Shown: positions 58,686-64,000 of the stretch, piece by piece
Layout: every line of letters starts with the position of its first letter
Position numbering within the stretch: the first letter of the stretch is position 1
Source: Larix kaempferi
Lineage: Eukaryota; Streptophyta; Pinopsida; Pinales; Pinaceae
Direction: 5' to 3'
Assembly (NCBI GenBank): GCA_027924585.1
Contig: BSBM01001387.1
Location: 1,488,001 to 1,552,000 of the forward strand
Length of the DNA: 64,000 nt
The notes under the pieces: model-generated
What the model was told of the DNA's origin: nothing
Database searches by the model: none
Seen by the model: only the letters and a program-made list of their open reading frames with translations
Program-made: the position numbers and the translations under genes

Positions 58686-58689
58686 TGAT

Positions 58690-59048
58690 GAAAAATAAGT
58701 AAGATGATGTATTTTGGAGAGAAAAATATGGAGTATGTATTGGCCACAAACTAGACAGCTTGCCAAGTCCATAAAGCACCTAGCTTTATACTTATCCACT
58801 GAAAAGTAGAAAAAGCAAGACAAATCTGTGTAAAAGTAGAAATGCACTCTTACCATTCTGGACTATCATAAAAAGTAGACAGGATCTACCAGAATCTATC
58901 TCAGGGTGCACTTTTGGATAATTATGACAAGATGTCATCCTAAAAAGGAAATATGGGCCAACTACCTAGTCAAACACCTAGGAATGTATCAACAAATGAA
59001 TAATACTTTATATCCTAAGTCTAGATGGGTTTTTTTAATATTCTAACA
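58690..59048 (-). repeat. Element B 5' LTR, right part
   Basis: Resumes the LTR interrupted at 31588, aligning with 17692-18048 without a gap and ending ATTCTAACA. Followed by ACAGG, the possible right target duplication of B. Confidence 0.92.
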
Positions 59049-59053
59049 ACAGG

Positions 59054-60312
59054 TGGTTCTCCAACAATACATATTAGATTGGAATCCTTCTGTGCACACA
59101 CTAGAAACACCTAGAAATGTGGATTTCTTAAGAGAACCATGAACCAGTGAAGGATATTCCTAAGCCCATAAGGGTGTTGTGGGGCATGTATTGTTGTATC
59201 CATGGATGTGATGGTTGTGTGATATCGCTATTTAGATATGTATGATAATTTGGATAAGCATAGAGAGAAAAATGGGTTTTGGGATGAGATACATAATCAT
59301 CTTGGTGTTTCCTTCGCCCTAGTGGCCTCATAACCCGGCTTGAAGGTGGCCTCTCAATAGAAAGAGTATATGTTTGATAGAGTGCTTACAATTGGGTGGA
59401 AAATCGCTCTTACATAGCCACTTGATTGGATCTTCTTTGTTTATTGTAATGTCCAATGTGGATATCAAATGGACTTGGGGACATATCAGTATCTCTAAGA
59501 GGCTAATTACAAGTTTAATCACGTCAGAGAAATAGAATAAATACTTAATTTCAATTTCCATAAATTAATTACAACAAAATATCGATAATCACAAATTAAT
59601 TAAAATAAAATTTACATCTGAGCGAGCAACTGAACCAAGGATGGGAAGTATTCTCCAATGCTTCCTAACATCATTATACATCCATCCCAAGCCATAACAC
59701 AATATACTTGCACCCAAAAAGGTCATTTCCAACAATGTCATTAACTAGTTAATCAAGGTAATTAATGCGTTAATTATGACACTTAACTTACAAATGACGA
59801 CACTTAGCATAAAATAATTTGTTCAAATAATTAAGACAATTTATCAATCCCAATGGCTAATTAACACCTACATCCATGTAAATATGGCCAAATAATGATT
59901 TTTAAATAATTGAACATAATATACACAAAAATGAGATACCAAGACTAGCCAACTAGTTTCACTACGCACATAACTAGTCTTGTGCATCTTTGATGCACAA
60001 GCATACCAACTATCCAAAAAGTAAGCCTACAGAAATTATTTGCATAAATAATCATCCATGTAAAGAAAAATAAAACTACATTTTAAGCTTTGATCCAAGT
60101 ACATAAACGAAGAATCTTTCAAGTTTAATTAGTACAACTAGTTAATAAACACTACTAGGAATTCAATCAAACCAATCACACTGAGTTCTAACGAACGCAT
60201 AGGTGAAGGTACATATCTATAAAATAGCATGCTACAACAAAAATAAAGCACCAAAAACAAAGAATATGGATGTACATTCATCTTTTACCAAAAATAGAGA
60301 TTCGAATCCAAA
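59054..60312. other. Unidentified right flank of element B
   Basis: No gene supported. Two minus frames (59128-59331 and 59328-59561) abut but show no motif I recognise. Around 59770-59815 TGACACTTAACTTACAAATG and GACGACACTT resemble a stretch of the copia A/E LTR (8930-8990), so an old related LTR scrap may be present. Confidence 0.4.
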
Positions 60313-61057
60313 TGTTGGAATATTCTCTCCATCATTTTTCACTTTTGCATGCATCCAGTCATCATGCATGCAATTGCAAGCATCCATACATCATTTTGGT
60401 GGTCTCCCCAGCACCTAGAGCCTAATTTCAGCTCCCTAGAGCCTGTCTTCAACCCCCAGTAGCCCTCCTACCTACCTGATGCACCCTATTTGATTCTCCT
60501 TCCCGACATGTGTGCCTTTTCTCACCTACCAGGAGTTATCATTCAGTTAGAGAGCCTTATCTCACCTACCAGGTGTCTGAAAGTCAGTTATAGCATTGAT
60601 TGAGCAGTTCTTTCACTTTTTGCTCAACCTAACTTCCTATAGCTCCTAGTTAGCTTGTTCTGGAGTACCACTTGACCTTCTGACAGCCTCATGCGCCCTC
60701 CTTAGAGTCTCCATCCCCTGATTCATGCCTAGATGGTTCAGTTAGACTTAGTTGACTGACCTTTGAACATTTATTACTGATACTGTTGATTGGATGATGT
60801 ATCCAATGTTATCCAAGCCACACTTTGAGGATGATTCGAATGACCTCTTGGTTAATTCGAATTCTATTGACAGTTATTGTATTGTATTCAGTTTTCACAG
60901 TCCCAACTCACAGCTAATGTATGATTATACTGCTATTCTTGATTTTCTATGTTCATGAGTGATTATTGACTACTTTCTTCTCTTCTTATCTGCACTTCTT
61001 GAGTGAGTTTTGTGTGAGGCTTGTTACAGCTATCAGATCCTACTACAAATTATCACA
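60313..61057 (+). repeat. 5' LTR of a D-like LTR element
   Basis: TGTTGGAATATTC to TTATCACA, followed at once by a primer site TGGTATCAAAGC (61058-61069). In sense orientation its start resembles the sense start of element D's LTR (TGTTAGGATATTCC), suggesting the same broad family. No second LTR is seen in the window. The interior is cut short by sequence beginning near 61332. Confidence 0.72.
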
Positions 61058-61331
61058 TGGTATCAAAGCTTGCAGTAGCTATTGGAATTGCAGCCATTGC
61101 AGTAGAAGTAGTTGCAGCATTTCATTGAGCAGCTGTCTTTCACTTGAGCACCAGAAGCCTCTGAGTTTCCACAACAAATCCTGGTGCCATTAACTTGAAT
61201 TCACTGGAGCAATCCAGTGAGGTATAGCCAGGTGTGAAGGACTTAGTCATATGTTCTCAGTGTCCTAAGGCAATGATCATTCAAAGTGCAGAAAATCTTG
61301 TTATACCTCAATATTACACATTATATATTAG
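61058..61331 (+). other. Primer site and short interior of the D-like element
   Basis: Primer site TGGTATCAAAGC at 61058-61069, then about 260 bp of non-coding or degraded leader. The 75-codon frame 60966-61193 spans the LTR boundary and is not a gene. Confidence 0.55.
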
Positions 61332-61479
61332 TGTCACATCCTTGTATTACCGACCTAAATGACAGTTTCCCTTAAAGATCATCTGAACATCCAGAGTGAA
61401 AACCATTAACTGAATACTGAAAGCGAAACCTTTTTCTACCATCTGCAAGCCCAACTTAGCCCTATTTGTGAGCACTACC

Positions 61480-61590
61480 GCTCTCTGCACATCTACAGGG
61501 GCGCGGTAGTCATCACTACCGCACGTTACTCCTTCTCTGGGGCGTGGTACTACCGCGTTATGCTCAGTTATATGGGCGCGGTAGTCTGAA
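61480..61590. repeat. GCGGTAGT/ACTACCGC hairpin-type repeats, first cluster
   Basis: Several copies of GGGCGCGGTAGT alternate with its complement form ACTACCGC, so adjacent copies can pair. Lies in the putative LTR upstream of the 62278 primer site. Confidence 0.75.
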
Positions 61591-62495
61591 ATTAGCCTTT
61601 TTGCCTTGGATTTTGGGATTTCGACCTTCGAGGATATTTTGTTGGGATTACCATCTTTGGTTCAATCCTAACTCCTTCTTTGTTTAGCTGGCCTGATCCA
61701 CTAAACCCTCCATAGATCCACACTTCTCTCTTGTTGGTTAGCCTTCCCATGTGCTATAAGAGAGAAGCTTTCCATGGGCCAAAGGGAGGACTCTTGAGAG
61801 CACCAAACTTATGGTCTTGCAGCATTGTGGAGATAGCTAGAGGAGAAGACACTTGGAGCTGAAGGATTGGCTTGGACATCAAGCACCTTTTGTAAGTATT
61901 CTTCAAGTTGTAATGGAATAACTTGTCTTGTTTTCCCAAATCATTTGTGTTAATCTTGTTTTAATGATATGATTTGTATCTTTCATAGATTTAGATTCTA
62001 ACTTATGTTTCAAGTTGCTAGAGAATAGTGCATTCTTGTGTCTTGGTTCCATTTTGACAGGTTCATTCATGAGGGCTTGGAGATTGGAGCAACTACAAGG
62101 ACAAGCGTTTGGATAGAAGGTTAGTTAAACTTCTTCTACTCTTTCTAGCATTTTAATCTTGAGACGTTTGTTAGATCTAGGGATTCAAGGTAGCATTTGT
62201 TTCCTTTTTGTCTTAGTATAGAGTCAGTACATCCTGCTTTATCCTAAGAGAGTTTCTACCTACCCGTAGGGAGAAAATGGCGACTCCGCTAGGGATTTGA
62301 ATCCATTTTCTTTACTTGTGAAGTTTGCTTTCAATTTCACTCATTGATTGTAAGAATTGGGTTCTTTCACCTTCATTCACTTCCTTGCTCTCTGCATTAG
62401 ATTCCTGTTACAGATCAGTAAGTCCTTTGGGTTGGCGAACCCTTGAAGAGTCAAGATCTTTTCTCAAATTTCCGCCTCTTTCCCTGTTCACACAG

Positions 62496-62695
62496 TACCG
62501 CGCCCCCGTAACTGCCTACAGAGCGGTAGTACCGCGTCTTTACTGCTGTCCAGAGCGCGGTAGTCTTGCAGTACCACTCCTTAAGCGCTGTCTATAGCGC
62601 GGTAGTCTTGCAGTACCGCCCCTTAAGTGCTGTCTACAGCGCGGTAGTCTGTCAGTACTGCTCCCAAGTGGCCTGCAGGTCCGCGGTAGTTCCTG
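62496..62695. repeat. GCGGTAGT/AGTACCGC hairpin-type repeats, second cluster
   Basis: Four to five units of about 46 bp with GCGCGGTAGTCTTGCAGTACCGC cores (positions near 62515, 62556, 62598 and 62640). Each core is a short inverted repeat (GCGGTA...TACCGC). It lies downstream of the putative primer site, so the motif is present on both sides of it. Confidence 0.8.
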
Positions 62696-64000
62696 GAAAG
62701 TGTGTTTATTTGGTTTGTTTGGTTATTTTTGGGTCTTTTCGAGATTTGCATCCATGTTGGCCCTTTGAGTCAATACTAGTGTTTTGCTTGCAGTTTTTAA
62801 GCGAAATGGGTTCTATTTTTGAAAAAAAATTCCCCCTCATGGCTGGGGGGGGCCATGAATCGTGCATCCTACAGTCGTTTTGACCCATATTAAGGTTTTG
62901 AGATCATTTTTGGTTTGGTGTGCTTGGCGTGTTTAGATTGCTTGGCATCTTATTTCCTTTACATCCTATCTGATGATTGTTTGAAAAGATTGATTCCTTA
63001 CCTCTACTTTAGTTCAAAGAGAAGCTTGATTTTGTCGTTCTTTTACCATATTCATGAAATTGAAACACTAAAGTATTCTTCTTGCCTTAATTTAATCATT
63101 TGATATTCTTGGTATTATAATCATGAAAAGAAGAAATACTTGTTTCATATTTATGTGCATTTGAGTTAGACAAAATTATTAGATTATTCTCTTTGTCTTG
63201 CATTTGATTGGAAGCATTTGTAGAATCTTTCTTTCCGTAGCTTGGATGTGTCTTTTTCAAGTGTAAAAAGATAGGAAATGAATTAGAATCATTATGTTTG
63301 GTGTTCATATGAAGAAATTTTTCATTACTTTGGGTTAGTTTTGGGTACATATTTTACTTCTTTCTATCATTTTGAAAAGAAATAAAATTGCATGTGCATT
63401 GGGTTGTGCATATTGGAAACGGAAAGAATTCTTCCTTACTTTAGCTAGTGTTCATCGAAGAGAAAGGCTCATTTCGATTCATCTTCATTTGCATGGTTTG
63501 GGTCGTCATAACACCATCAAGTTGCACTTCCATAACCCGATTGAGTAAGACAGCCACTAAAATTAATCTCCCTAATTAAACCAACTTTAACCTCACTTGA
63601 GGAAATCAAAAGAATTTGGTAGTTAGGTAGGACACCGGGGATAGGCATCAAAATAATTCCCCCTTGTCATTTTCATCTGAGACATAGTCGTTGTCTTTAG
63701 GGAACTAAAATCCTCTAGTATTTATTGACACGATCACAGCCAGTTTGTGGAGGGGCCTCCTGACTGTTTCCAACTTTCAGGGGTTAAACGGCCGCGAGAT
63801 TGAGAACTGGACGGACTCTGTGGAATACCGCACTCCACTTAGCCCTAAGGAAACATCGATCGCTGTCTTCTTCGGAAGGCTGAAGTGCCCAAAACCTTTT
63901 CCGACGTGTCATGAACGAGGTAGCTTAGTATCTATTCTACTAGGGCTCTTTTACCCAGGATCCCTTTCGGTAGAGGGATATCCTTCTTATATCGGTCTCT

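Larger units (their letters stand above)
17358..59048 (-). mobile_element. Gag-only LTR retrotransposon B, host of five nested insertions
   Basis: Minus-oriented element. The 3' LTR is 17358-18048 (691 bp). The 5' LTR is split into 31256-31588 and 58690-59048 (333+359=692 bp). The primer-site complement GGCTTTGATACCA lies at 31243-31255. Flanks ACATG (17353-17357) and ACAGG (59049-59053) are a plausible target duplication with one change. B's interior survives as 18049-19359, 26453-26555 and 30946-31255, only about 1.3 kb after removing inserts. The reading frame across the C insertion rejoins as CPFELW plus SNLDKALDKQN, which supports the reconstruction. No pol is visible; size and content resemble element D. 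Confidence 0.88.
61332..64000 (+). mobile_element. 5' part of a possible Tat/Ogre-like gypsy element
   Basis: TGGCGACTCCGCTAGGGA at 62278-62295 resembles the primer site reported for many Tat/Ogre-type gypsy elements (tRNA-Arg type; established for the clade, matched here by eye). The LTR would lie upstream, tentatively from TGTCACATCC at 61332, but I lack a second copy to confirm either end. Downstream 62300-64000 has no recognised domain. From about 63720 composition becomes GC-richer (GGCCGCGAGATTGAGAACTG), perhaps the approach to gag. The element would continue past the window. Confidence 0.4.

Noticed and set aside
31585-58690. 5-bp duplication TGATG instead of TGAT
   Set aside because: It would make the two ends asymmetric (GGTG versus CACCC). 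The 4-bp reading gives symmetric GGG...CCC termini and fits the empty-site alignment without a gap.
59128-59561. Host regulatory gene fragment
   Set aside because: Two adjoining minus frames looked gene-like but show no motif I can name; left unassigned.
1-64000. CRISPR array, operons or ribosome binding sites
   Set aside because: The tandem repeats lack spacer structure and the sequence is clearly nuclear plant DNA.

Overview
The window looks like intergenic DNA from a land plant with a very large, repeat-dense genome. It shows Ty1/copia and Ty3/gypsy fragments with plant-type motifs, initiator-tRNA-Met primer sites, LINE debris and plant-type Tudor-SN and NIPA exons. A gymnosperm or similar large-genome lineage is my inference, not something the sequence proves. 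I see no intact host gene, no RNA gene I would call functional, and no CRISPR or prokaryotic feature. Almost everything is nested, mostly decayed, transposable elements.

Layout. 1-9081: a degenerate minus-strand copia element (A) whose 3' end lies left of the window. Its RNase H is split by a 2.9-kb gag-only LTR element (D, 1328-4241, target duplication ATCCC). 9449-11137: gag and LTR of another minus-strand copia. 11160-15140: old gypsy and LINE relics. 15140-17357: AT-rich, nothing recognised. 17358-59048: one small gag-only LTR element (B) inflated to 41.7 kb by nested insertions. These are a solo LTR (18058-18444), a copia with near-identical LTRs (E, 19365-26452), a gag-only gypsy-type element (C, 26556-30945) and, inside B's own 5' LTR, a 27,097-bp DNA transposon (31589-58685). 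59049-64000: unidentified flank, an LTR with primer site (60313-61057), then the 5' part of what may be a Tat/Ogre-like gypsy element leaving the window.

The 27-kb DNA transposon is the main discovery candidate. It has 29-bp terminal inverted repeats (27/29 matching), a 4-bp target duplication (TGAT) and clusters of palindromic CTCGG/CCGAG repeats near both ends. The two halves of B's LTR sum to 692 bp against 691 bp for the other LTR, so the boundaries are well fixed. It carries a decayed two-exon gene for a DDE-type transposase of an unusual family near the left end (33609-36639). On the minus strand it carries a second, intron-rich gene of unknown function with a phase-1 exon pair amplified four times (46208-52203). 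Between them are captured host fragments with introns: five exons of Tudor-SN and the last exon of a NIPA magnesium transporter. A gypsy gag relic with G-patch and zinc knuckles (54276-55139) lies nearer the right end. Premature stops in the transposase, the second gene and Tudor-SN show the copy is dead.

Order of events read from nesting: B inserted first; C, E, the solo LTR and the 27-kb transposon then entered B; another solo LTR (42777-43361, target duplication CTAAA) later entered the transposon. E is young, with about four substitutions between its LTRs, yet lacks most coding sequence, so it was probably mobilised in trans.
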